DNA of 44,158 nucleotides, from assembly GCA_964505475.1 (NCBI GenBank), contig CAZDIJ010000020.1, forward strand, positions 1 to 44,158. Direction: 5' to 3'. Below, piece by piece: positions 16,861 to 24,463 of this stretch. The notes below the pieces were generated by a model, which ran no database searches, had not been told where the DNA came from, and saw only the letters and a program-made list of their open reading frames with translations. Position numbers and translations under genes: made by a program. Origin of the DNA: JAGXQV01 sp964505475. GTDB lineage: Bacteria; Pseudomonadota; Gammaproteobacteria; Burkholderiales; Sulfuricellaceae. Position 1 is the stretch's first letter, and every line of letters starts with the position of its first letter.

Positions 16861-17604
16861 ATGATTTGTGCTTTGATGATAGGCCGTGCGGGCAGCGTGG
16901 GATTTCCCGGAAAAAACATTTATCCGGTTCTGGGGCGCCCGCTGGCGGCGTATCCCCTGATGGCGGCGCAAGCATCGCGTTATGTGGATCGGCTCTATGT
17001 TTCCACGGATTCGCCAGAAATCATGGAGATCGGCCATCAATATGGCGCCGAGCTGATAGATCGTCCCGCTGAACTGGCCACCAAGGCGGCGCTGGGTGAA
17101 GATGTCTTCGTCCATGGCTATTTCGAGATCAAGAAACGCCTGGCGGCGGAAGGCAAGGAAGTCGAATTGATGGTGCTGCTTTTTGCCAATGGGGCAACAG
17201 TGAGCGGCGTGTTGATCGACGAGGGTATCGAGGCGCTGAGAAAGGATGCCAAGCTGGATTCCGCCGTCACCACCTCGGTCTATAACATGTGGAGTCCTTT
17301 GCGTGCGCGCCGCTTGGGAGAAGACGGCTGTTTGCATCCTTTCGTGCCGTTTGAAACTTTCGGCGATCCGGCCACGCTGAACTGCGACCGGGATTCGCAA
17401 GGCGACGTGTATTTTGCCGACATGGGCTTATCCATCGTGCGACCGCAGTGTCTGGAAAATCTGAAAGACGGTTTGTTGCCACAGAAGTGGATGGGGCAAC
17501 ACATCTTCCCGATCAAATCCTGGGGAGGGTGCGATGTCGACTATGAATGGCAGTTGCCCGGGGTCGAATACTGGTTGCGCAAACACGGAATCGAAGCCGC
17601 GTAG
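16861..17604 (+). CDS. NeuA/KdsB-like CMP-sugar synthetase (acylneuraminate cytidylyltransferase family)
   Basis: 247 aa cytidylyltransferase. The N-terminal ALMIGRAGSVGFPGKN is the CTP-binding loop of CMP-sialate and related synthetases (usual form ARxGSKGxPxKN), followed by RPLAAYPLMAA and VDRLYVSTDSPE. CDVDYEWQL near the C-terminus corresponds to the metal-binding aspartate region. It would activate an ulosonic or related acid with CMP. It differs from the SpsF-like enzyme at 4194, so the locus encodes two CMP-sugar activation steps but only one recognisable NeuB-type condensing enzyme. It lies 49 bases after the dehydrogenase gene and 12 before a radical SAM gene. Confidence 0.82.
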   Translation: MICALMIGRAGSVGFPGKNIYPVLGRPLAAYPLMAAQASRYVDRLYVSTDSPEIMEIGHQYGAELIDRPAELATKAALGEDVFVHGYFEIKKRLAAEGKEVELMVLLFANGATVSGVLIDEGIEALRKDAKLDSAVTTSVYNMWSPLRARRLGEDGCLHPFVPFETFGDPATLNCDRDSQGDVYFADMGLSIVRPQCLENLKDGLLPQKWMGQHIFPIKSWGGCDVDYEWQLPGVEYWLRKHGIEAA

Positions 17605-17616
17605 GCAAGGAACTCC

Positions 17617-18777
17617 ATGACCGGCGGAAATAACTCGACGTACCGCAAACACAACAGTTTTGTCGGCTTGCGCCATAGACAGGAGGGCATTCAGGAGAAA
17701 GTCCTGGCCCGTATCCAGGCATTGCGGGATAACCCGGAGCGTGGCGCCGGCCTGCCGGAGGCGTTTCAGCCCATCCTGGCGCGCGCCCTGCGCGATATTC
17801 TGGCTGACGATACTGCCGATGCCCCCGCCTTGCGCCTGACCACCAATGTCGTGGATGAAATCAACACATGCAGCGACAGCGAATTGCCGCGTTACCTGGT
17901 GCATCGTTACCGCTATGAAGTCTATCCACAACTGGCCGAACTGGATGACTACCCTCCCTATCTCCAGATCGAGCCCAGTTCCATTTGCAACTATCGCTGC
18001 GTGTTCTGCTTCGAGAGCGACAAGAGCTTCACCCGGCATTCCGCGGGCTTCATGGGCTACATGCCTTTTGACCTGTTTCAGCGCATCATCGACGAGGCAA
18101 GCGGGAATATCGAGTTCCTTTCGCTGGCTTCGCGCGGCGAGCCGTTGCTGTGCCCGGATATCGAAAAAATGCTGGCCTATACGCGCGGCAAGTTCCTCAA
18201 TCTCAAAATGAACACCAACGCCTCGGTCCTGGACGAGCGCAAGTGCCACGCCATTTTGCAGGGTGGCGTGAAAACCCTGGTTTTCTCGGCGGATGCGGCG
18301 GCGGAACCGCTGTACAGCCAATTACGGGTGGGCGGCAAACTGGACAAGGTGCTGGCCAACATCGAACGCTTTCAGAATATCCGTGCCACCCAGTACCCCG
18401 ACGCGAACATCATCACCCGGGTATCCGGCGTCAAAATGTCCGACCAGCAGGATCTCGACGAGATGCAAAGCCTGTGGGGAGGCTTGGCCGACCAGGTGGC
18501 GTTCGTCAGCTACAATCCGTGGGAAGATACCTACCATCGCCCGGTCAACGAAATCTCGCGGCGCTGTTCCGATCTGTGGCGGCGCATGTTCGTGTGGTGG
18601 GACGGCAAGGTTAACCCCTGCGATGTCGATTACAAATCGACGCTTGCAGTGGGAAACCTACAGGACGCCGGGATTTCCGAACTCTGGCGCTCAAGCGGGT
18701 ACACTGCCCTGCGCGAGGCGCACTTGGCGGGAAAAAGGGTGGATGCAGAGCCATGCAAACGCTGCTCGGTGATCTGA
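17617..18777 (+). CDS. Radical SAM/SPASM protein (386 aa)
   Basis: Radical SAM enzyme with cluster motif CNYRCVFC (C124, C128, C131) after a ~110-residue N-terminal extension that includes an arginine-rich stretch (KHNSFVGLRHRQE). The core segment ASRGEPLLCPDI matches the SAM-binding GEP motif. C-terminal cysteines in RRCSDLW, VNPCDVDY and EPCKRCSVI form a SPASM-like auxiliary cluster site at the very end of the protein. It differs from the SPASM protein at 8288 in the N-terminal extension and spacing, so it is not a simple duplicate. AAGGAA precedes the ATG. Its flanking CMP-sugar synthetase and TIM-barrel genes suggest action on a sugar acid or sugar nucleotide. Confidence 0.86.
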   Translation: MTGGNNSTYRKHNSFVGLRHRQEGIQEKVLARIQALRDNPERGAGLPEAFQPILARALRDILADDTADAPALRLTTNVVDEINTCSDSELPRYLVHRYRYEVYPQLAELDDYPPYLQIEPSSICNYRCVFCFESDKSFTRHSAGFMGYMPFDLFQRIIDEASGNIEFLSLASRGEPLLCPDIEKMLAYTRGKFLNLKMNTNASVLDERKCHAILQGGVKTLVFSADAAAEPLYSQLRVGGKLDKVLANIERFQNIRATQYPDANIITRVSGVKMSDQQDLDEMQSLWGGLADQVAFVSYNPWEDTYHRPVNEISRRCSDLWRRMFVWWDGKVNPCDVDYKSTLAVGNLQDAGISELWRSSGYTALREAHLAGKRVDAEPCKRCSVI

Positions 18778-18799
18778 GCGGCCAACATTGGGATTCATC

Positions 18800-19612
18800 T
18801 TGAAACTTGCCATTTCAAACATCATCTGGTCAAAAGGGAAAGAGAAATTTCCCGGTTTTCTCGATGCCGTGGCCGAGAGCGGCATCGGCGGAGTCGAGTT
18901 GGCACTCAACGCAATATTCGAGGAACCGGTAAGCTTGTCGGACGGCGAATTGATTGCATTGCAGCAAGCAATCGCGAAAAGAGGGTTGCTTGTGTCGGCG
19001 TTGCATTCCCTGACGTTCACGCGCGGAGATCTTGAACTTTTCGGCGACAAAAAGAAGCGGGGGGCGTTGCTTGACTACCTCACCGAATACGTTCGCATCG
19101 CCCTATTGCTCAAGTGTGACAATCTGGTTTTCGGCTCGCCTTCTGCCAGAAAAATGCGTGGCCGGAATAAGGCCGAATGCGACAATGTTTTTCTGGAATT
19201 TCTTGCGAGTCTGGATTCAAGTCTAGGGAATATTTCCCTGAACATTGAACCTTTGCATCCAGCCATGTGCGAGTATCTTCATTCTCTGAAAGAAGCAAGA
19301 GAACTGATAAAAATGGGAAACCTGCAAAATATCAAGGTTCAGCTTGATTTGCGTTCTTGTATCGAGAACGACGAAAGCCCCGATGAAATCCGCTCGTCAC
19401 TCCCCTTTGTGACGCACTGCCAAGTGAGCGATCCGGGGCTGGTTGGAATTGCCGACACTTACGGCCAAAAGCACGAAATGTTCGCCGCGATTCTGCGGGA
19501 CAGCACTTATTCTGGGTTTGTCGCGGGCGAAATGCTCCCTGCGGTAGGCAAGAACGACGACGAGGCGTTGCGCGACGCCGTTGGCTCGATGAGGAAATAT
19601 TATGGCCGCTGA
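18800..19612 (+). CDS. TIM-barrel sugar phosphate isomerase/epimerase-like protein
   Basis: 270 aa, AP-endonuclease-2/xylose-isomerase-like TIM barrel. The first strand is LAISNIIW, then GIGGVELALNAIFE, ALHSLTF, NLVFGSP, LNIEPLHP and VQLDLRSC follow in the order expected for this fold; the acidic and histidine residues in these strands (E, H, E, D) are candidate metal ligands. A TTG at 18800, preceded by GGGA, gives the usual short N-terminus; an in-frame TTG at 18788 would add four residues. It overlaps the SDR gene by 11 bases. Substrate not known; probably a keto sugar or inosose-like compound in the same pathway as its neighbours. Confidence 0.75.
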   Translation: MKLAISNIIWSKGKEKFPGFLDAVAESGIGGVELALNAIFEEPVSLSDGELIALQQAIAKRGLLVSALHSLTFTRGDLELFGDKKKRGALLDYLTEYVRIALLLKCDNLVFGSPSARKMRGRNKAECDNVFLEFLASLDSSLGNISLNIEPLHPAMCEYLHSLKEARELIKMGNLQNIKVQLDLRSCIENDESPDEIRSSLPFVTHCQVSDPGLVGIADTYGQKHEMFAAILRDSTYSGFVAGEMLPAVGKNDDEALRDAVGSMRKYYGR

Positions 19613-20321
19613 TATCCTGATTAGCGGTGCGACCGGTGGAATTGGCCGTTACCTTTTCGAGCGCATTCGGGAAAAACATGAGGGAAAAATTATTGCCCTA
19701 GGGCAGTCCCAAGAAAAACTGGCTCAACTGGGGGAAGGTGTGGTTACGCGGGTAGCGGACTTGAACAACCCAGAGGAAATCGGCCAGCTGCGCGGGTTTC
19801 TCGAAGAATTCAAGATCGGTTATTTTTTCCAGCTTCATGGCAGTGGCAGTCCGGTGGACAGTATTTTCTCTTTTTCCGAAGCATCGGCCAGCCGGCTTCT
19901 TGAAGTGAATCTTTTCAGTATTATCCGTATCCTCGATGTGCTGCTGCCGGGAATGATGGAGCGCCGTTTTGGCCGGATAGTCTTGACCTCAACGGCATCG
20001 GCTGCCCATGGCGGAGGGAAAGACAGCTTTTCCTATGGCTTGTCCAAGGCGGGTGTCGAGTATTTAGTGAAGCATGTGGCGAAGTATTATGCGGCGGACG
20101 GGGTGCTGGTGAATGCGGTCGCTCCCGGTTTTATTGCGACCGGGTTCCATCAGCAACAGATGAATAAAAGCCCGGACGACATCGAAAAGCGCGGCAAGAG
20201 TGTCCGGGTCGGCTATCCGGGCAGTCCCGAGGATGTGGTGGAAATGATGATGTCCTTGGCGTGGAACAACCGTTTCGTGACTGGACAGGTGGTGACGGCC
20301 GATGGCGGGGATTTTTTGTGA
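19602..20321 (+). CDS. Short-chain dehydrogenase/reductase
   Basis: 239 aa classical SDR. The N-terminal cofactor motif is SGATGGIGRYLF (TGxxxGIG type), a catalytic serine lies in LTSTASAAHGG, and the active-site pair is Y145 and K149 (YGLSK). NAVAPGFIATGF and VVTADGG at the end are also classical. It probably reduces or oxidises a sugar hydroxyl or keto group. It is the last gene of the block starting at 15828 and is separated by 39 bases from the methyltransferase gene downstream. PtmA of legionaminic acid pathways is also an SDR in CMP-sugar loci, a possible parallel that I cannot confirm. Confidence 0.85.
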   Translation: MAADILISGATGGIGRYLFERIREKHEGKIIALGQSQEKLAQLGEGVVTRVADLNNPEEIGQLRGFLEEFKIGYFFQLHGSGSPVDSIFSFSEASASRLLEVNLFSIIRILDVLLPGMMERRFGRIVLTSTASAAHGGGKDSFSYGLSKAGVEYLVKHVAKYYAADGVLVNAVAPGFIATGFHQQQMNKSPDDIEKRGKSVRVGYPGSPEDVVEMMMSLAWNNRFVTGQVVTADGGDFL

Positions 20322-20360
20322 AAATCATCTGGGAAAATAGCAGTGGGAAAGAAGGTGGCT

Positions 20361-21347
20361 ATGGTTGGCGTTAATGGTAAGTGTGGCGACGAACGTTGCC
20401 TTTATCGAGGTGATGGGAGCAAGTGCGAACCGAGCATGGAAACTGTCACGGAAGATACCCGTGAGGGAAAAGGACTATGGCAACGCTGTAACCATTGTGG
20501 TCTGGTGATAAACCGCTCCGGCGTGGCGGTGGATCAGGTGGATGCCTTTTACAACCAGACGTACCAGGAGAAGAATTCGTTTTGTCAGGGAAAAAAGGTC
20601 GATGCCAGGCAGCATTTCGAAATCCGGCTGGAGTCGATCAAGCCTCGTGCCGAGTATCTGATGAATAAAATCGACCGCAATGCGCGGGTTTTTGAGCTTG
20701 GCGCGGGCAGCGGGGAACTGCTTCACCTGCTCAAACCATACGCGGGCCAATGTGTGGCGAATGAGTTGTGCCGGGAATTCGTGGATTTCATGAATACCGA
20801 ACTGGGTATCGAGGCATCTTCCGGCGATTATCTGCAAATGACCCCGGATAACCCCTGGAACCTGGCGATCTCGATCGGAACCCTCGACCACATCCATAAT
20901 CCCCGTTCCTTCGTGGATAAGCTCTATGCGGACATCGAGTCGGGTGGACTGCTTTACGTGGAGGTCCCCAATGACCTACAGGCCTTGAAGGAGTATTTGC
21001 CGGGGGAGCATGCGGAAGATTTCAGGCGCTACATGTATCAGGCCGCGCATTATTATTCCTTCACTTTCGAGACGCTGGGGTCACTGTTGACTCAGGCTGG
21101 ATTCGTGATCGAGGAGTCGTTTTCGCGCCATGATTACAGCTTGTTGAATTTCCTGAACTGGTTTTTTACCGGCAAACCGCAGAAATCCATTGGAGAGGCA
21201 AAATCCGGCAGCCGGATTTTTGCCGGGAACAGCGGCTTCGAGCAAGAAATGAATGCGTTGCTGACCCGTGCTGACCAGGAGTTCCGCGACATTATCAGCC
21301 GCCACAAATGTGGCGAGTCCATTTGCATGTTGGCACGAAAACCCTGA
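20361..21347 (+). CDS. Class I methyltransferase with N-terminal cysteine-rich segment
   Basis: 328 aa. Residues ~8-50 contain clustered cysteines (KCGDERC, KCEPS, RCNHCGLV), which may form a zinc site similar to that before the methyltransferase domain in sugar C-methyltransferases of the NovU/TylC3 type. Motif I is VFELGAGSGELLHLL, and IGTLDHIHNPRSF follows at the substrate face. ATG 20361 is preferred, preceded by AAGG; GTG 20343 would add six residues. The C-terminal part differs from the C-methyltransferase family I know, so transfer to carbon is a guess. It is followed after three bases by a B12-type radical SAM gene. Confidence 0.75.
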   Translation: MVGVNGKCGDERCLYRGDGSKCEPSMETVTEDTREGKGLWQRCNHCGLVINRSGVAVDQVDAFYNQTYQEKNSFCQGKKVDARQHFEIRLESIKPRAEYLMNKIDRNARVFELGAGSGELLHLLKPYAGQCVANELCREFVDFMNTELGIEASSGDYLQMTPDNPWNLAISIGTLDHIHNPRSFVDKLYADIESGGLLYVEVPNDLQALKEYLPGEHAEDFRRYMYQAAHYYSFTFETLGSLLTQAGFVIEESFSRHDYSLLNFLNWFFTGKPQKSIGEAKSGSRIFAGNSGFEQEMNALLTRADQEFRDIISRHKCGESICMLARKP

Positions 21348-21350
21348 ACG

Positions 21351-22889
21351 ATGCGTATCCTGCTTTTTTACCCCAACCTCTACGGGATGAACACCCTGCC
21401 GCCGGCAATGGGCTTGTTCACGGCTATTTTGCGCCAGCGCGGCCATCAGGTGGCGCTGTTTGATACGACCATCTACGAGAACTTGTCGGACGTGGATGCG
21501 GACAAGGAAAAATCGGAGAACCTCAATGCCCGTCCCTTTGACGATACCCTGCTGAAAAAACACGCACGCAGCAGCAACGCCACGGAAGATTTCAAAAGGC
21601 TGATCGAGGAATTCTCGCCGCACCTGATCGCCATGTCTTGTACCGAGGACATGTATCCCCTTGGAGTGGAACTGCTGAAGACCTTGGGGGAGAGTCGGCC
21701 TCCGGTTGTGGTGGGCGGGGTCTTCCCGACATTCGCCCCCGAATTGGCGCTAGAGCTATCCGGGCGAACCATCGATTACGTGCTGCGCGGCGAAGGCGAA
21801 GAAATCTTGCCTGAATTGTGCGAACGCCTGGAAAAGGGGGAGGATGTCTCCGCCATCAACGGCTTGTACGCCATCCTTGGCGGGCGCACCATCAAGAACC
21901 CGATGCCCCACCCGGTGGATGTCAACGCTTTGCCGTTACCGGATTTCAGCCTGTTCGAGGAAAGCCGCTTTTATCGTCCGATGCAGGGCAAACTGCGGCG
22001 GATGATCCCGGTGCAGACCATTCGTGGTTGCCCTTATACCTGCGGCTATTGCAATTCGCCCTCGCAGATTAGCCTGTACAAATCCGAGAGCAGCAAATTC
22101 TTCCGTTCCCAGAAGATCGAACTGGTGCAGCGCGAAATCGAGCATGTGGTCAACAATTACCAGGCGGATTCCATCTATTTCTGGGCGGATACTTTCCTGG
22201 CCTGGAACCTCAGGGAATTCGACGAATTCTGCGAAATGTACGCGGATTTCAAATTGCCGTTCTGGATACAGACCCGGCCGGAAACCGTGACGGAATACAA
22301 GTTCAAGAAACTGGCGGATGTCGGTTTGTTGCGGGTGGCCTTCGGCGTCGAACACGGCAATGATGAATTCCGCCAGCGGGTGCTGGCGCGCAAGGTCAAG
22401 AACGAGGTGATTATCGAAAACCTTAATCTGGTGACCTCTCTCGGCATTCCGATCAGCGTCAACAACATCATCGGCTTCCCTACCGAAACCCGCGAGCTGG
22501 CTTTCGACACCATAGAACTTAACCGCCATTTCAAGTCGGACGGGGTCAATGCCTACAGCTTCACCCCTTTCCACGGCACGCCATTACGCCAGATGGCCGA
22601 GGACATGGGATACGTGACCAACGGCGAACTGGCGCGTTGCATCGGCCAGCCCACGATGATTTCCATGCCGCATTTCACCAAAGAGCAAATCGAAGGAGTA
22701 CGGCGCTGTTTTGTGCTTTACGTGAAAATGCCCAAGGAACGCTGGCCGGAGATCAGGCTGGCGGAGTCGCTCACTCCCGAGGGGGATCAGCATTTCCGCA
22801 GGCTGAAGGACGAGTGCCTGGAAAAATTCATGCACTATGGCGACTACGCGAAGGAAGACGATGTTGAGAAAGTGGATTTCGGGAAATAG
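21351..22889 (+). CDS. B12-binding-domain radical SAM protein (512 aa)
   Basis: Radical SAM enzyme of the cobalamin-binding-domain class. Residues 1-150 are Rossmann-like (ILLFYPNLYG, GLFTAILRQRGHQVALFDT, VVVGGVFPTFAPE, VLRGEGEEILPEL). The radical core follows with CPYTCGYC (C227, C231, C234) and the AFGVEHGNDEFRQRV and NNIIGFPTET segments typical of B12-dependent oxidases, epimerases and methylases. The DxHxxG motif is absent. Three bases separate it from the upstream methyltransferase and three from the epimerase gene, so it is translationally coupled. Likely substrate: a nucleotide or lipid-linked sugar, inferred only from context. Confidence 0.86.
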   Translation: MRILLFYPNLYGMNTLPPAMGLFTAILRQRGHQVALFDTTIYENLSDVDADKEKSENLNARPFDDTLLKKHARSSNATEDFKRLIEEFSPHLIAMSCTEDMYPLGVELLKTLGESRPPVVVGGVFPTFAPELALELSGRTIDYVLRGEGEEILPELCERLEKGEDVSAINGLYAILGGRTIKNPMPHPVDVNALPLPDFSLFEESRFYRPMQGKLRRMIPVQTIRGCPYTCGYCNSPSQISLYKSESSKFFRSQKIELVQREIEHVVNNYQADSIYFWADTFLAWNLREFDEFCEMYADFKLPFWIQTRPETVTEYKFKKLADVGLLRVAFGVEHGNDEFRQRVLARKVKNEVIIENLNLVTSLGIPISVNNIIGFPTETRELAFDTIELNRHFKSDGVNAYSFTPFHGTPLRQMAEDMGYVTNGELARCIGQPTMISMPHFTKEQIEGVRRCFVLYVKMPKERWPEIRLAESLTPEGDQHFRRLKDECLEKFMHYGDYAKEDDVEKVDFGK

Positions 22890-22892
22890 ATC

Positions 22893-23822
22893 ATGATGGC
22901 AAACGTTATTGTTTTCGGCGGCAGCGGCTTTCTCGGCAGCCACGTGGCGGACGCCTTGAGCGATGCTGGTTATCGGGTGCGGATTTTCGACCGGGCGCCA
23001 TCTCCCTTTCTGCGCGCGGATCAGGAAATGTTCGTGGGCGACATCATGAATCTGGACGAGGTGGTGCGCGCTACCCGCGATTGCCGTTTCGTTTACAATT
23101 TCGCCGGCATCGCCGATATCAACGAAGCCAAGAACCGCCCGGTGGATACCGCCGCCATCAATGTATTGGGCAATGTGCATGTGCTGGAAGGCGCACGGAT
23201 CAACCAGGCGGAGCGCTTTGTTTTTGCCAGCAGTCTTTACGTGTATTCCGAATCCGGTTCCTTCTACCGCGCCAGCAAACAGGCCGCCGAGCGTTTTGTG
23301 GAAAGCTATCACGAGCGTTACGCCCTGCCTTATACCATCTTGCGCTATGGCTCGCTGTACGGGCGCCGGGCGGATGGCCGCAACGGCATCTACCGGCTGT
23401 TGCGCCAGGCCCTGGAAAACAAGTCCATCACCTATGCCGGCAGCCGGTCCGCCATGCGCGAATACATCCATGTTATCGACGCCGCACGATTGAGTGTGCA
23501 GATACTCGGCGATGAGTACGCCAACCGCCATTTTGTGCTTTCCGGCCAGGAACGCATGTCGGTGGAAAATTTCATGAAGATGATCGGCGAAATGATCCCG
23601 GGTGGCGTCGAGTTGAATTTCGAAGGCAAGGTGGATGATGGGCATTACGTCATGACGCCTTATGCCTTCCATCCCAAGGTGGGGCACAAGCTGGTCACGA
23701 ACGATTACGTCGATCTGGGGCAGGGTTTGCTGGACTGCATGGCAGAAATTCATGAACAGATGCACAATAGCCAGAACGCCGATGGCGACTGGCTGGTGGC
23801 GGACGAGGGAGCGAACGGGTGA
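22893..23822 (+). CDS. NAD-dependent epimerase/dehydratase
   Basis: 309 aa extended SDR. The nucleotide-binding motif VFGGSGFLGSHVADAL is at the N-terminus, and the active-site pair is Y125 and K129 (YRASK). FVFASSLYVYS and LRYGSLYGRRADGRN are family landmarks. It may act as 4-epimerase, 4-reductase or dehydratase on a nucleotide sugar; the sequence does not distinguish these. Its stop overlaps the GTG start of the HAD gene. In context it may act on the CDP-4-keto sugar made by RfbF/RfbG, but it is about 6.7 kb from those genes. Confidence 0.82.
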   Translation: MMANVIVFGGSGFLGSHVADALSDAGYRVRIFDRAPSPFLRADQEMFVGDIMNLDEVVRATRDCRFVYNFAGIADINEAKNRPVDTAAINVLGNVHVLEGARINQAERFVFASSLYVYSESGSFYRASKQAAERFVESYHERYALPYTILRYGSLYGRRADGRNGIYRLLRQALENKSITYAGSRSAMREYIHVIDAARLSVQILGDEYANRHFVLSGQERMSVENFMKMIGEMIPGGVELNFEGKVDDGHYVMTPYAFHPKVGHKLVTNDYVDLGQGLLDCMAEIHEQMHNSQNADGDWLVADEGANG

Positions 23823-24463
23823 CCCGCTTCGACGCGGTCGTTTTCGATTTCGACGGGGTGCTGGTCGAATCGGTGGAGGTTAAGACCCGCGCCTTTGCCG
23901 CGCTTTACGCGTCTTACGGAACGGGCATCGTCGAGCAGGTCGTCGCCTACCATCTGGAAAACGGCGGCATGTCGCGCCATATGAAATTCCGCCATTTCCA
24001 CGAAGCCCTGCTGGGCTTGCCCTTATCTTCCGCTGAAGAAGAGCGCCTTGCCGCTGAGTTTTCCGCCCTGGTCGAGGAAGCAGTAGTCGCTGCACCGTGG
24101 GTGACGGGCGCATACGAGTTCCTCCTGGCTCACCATGCCAGCTTGCCATTGTTCGTGGCTTCCGGCACGCCGGACGAGGAGCTCAAGAGAATCCTGCTCA
24201 AGCGAGGAATGTTGCCGTTTTTCCAAAGTATCCACGGATCCCCGGCGGCGAAAGGGGAGATATTACGCAACATCGTCGCGCTGACCGGCCTTGATCCTGC
24301 TCGTGTCCTGATGGTCGGCGATGCGCGGGCCGATTGGGAGGGGGCATTGATTGCCAGGGTCGGTTTCCTGGGACGCGTACCGCCAAGCGGAAATCCTTTT
24401 CCGCCCGAAGTGCCGGTCATTCCCGATTTGACTCGGCTTGGCGCATTTGTTCATGCAGCTTAA
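23819..24463 (+). CDS. HAD-superfamily sugar-phosphatase-like hydrolase
   Basis: 214 aa, haloacid dehalogenase superfamily, phosphoglycolate/beta-phosphoglucomutase-like with a helical cap. Motif I is VVFDFDGVLVES, motif II LFVASGTPDEEL, the motif III lysine is in SPAAKGEIL, and motif IV is MVGDARADWEGA. It probably removes phosphate from a sugar-phosphate intermediate (many ulosonic acid and heptose pathways need one). It starts with GTG at 23819 in a GTGA overlap and its end overlaps the next gene by 11 bases. The substrate is not assignable. Confidence 0.83.
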   Translation: MTRFDAVVFDFDGVLVESVEVKTRAFAALYASYGTGIVEQVVAYHLENGGMSRHMKFRHFHEALLGLPLSSAEEERLAAEFSALVEEAVVAAPWVTGAYEFLLAHHASLPLFVASGTPDEELKRILLKRGMLPFFQSIHGSPAAKGEILRNIVALTGLDPARVLMVGDARADWEGALIARVGFLGRVPPSGNPFPPEVPVIPDLTRLGAFVHAA

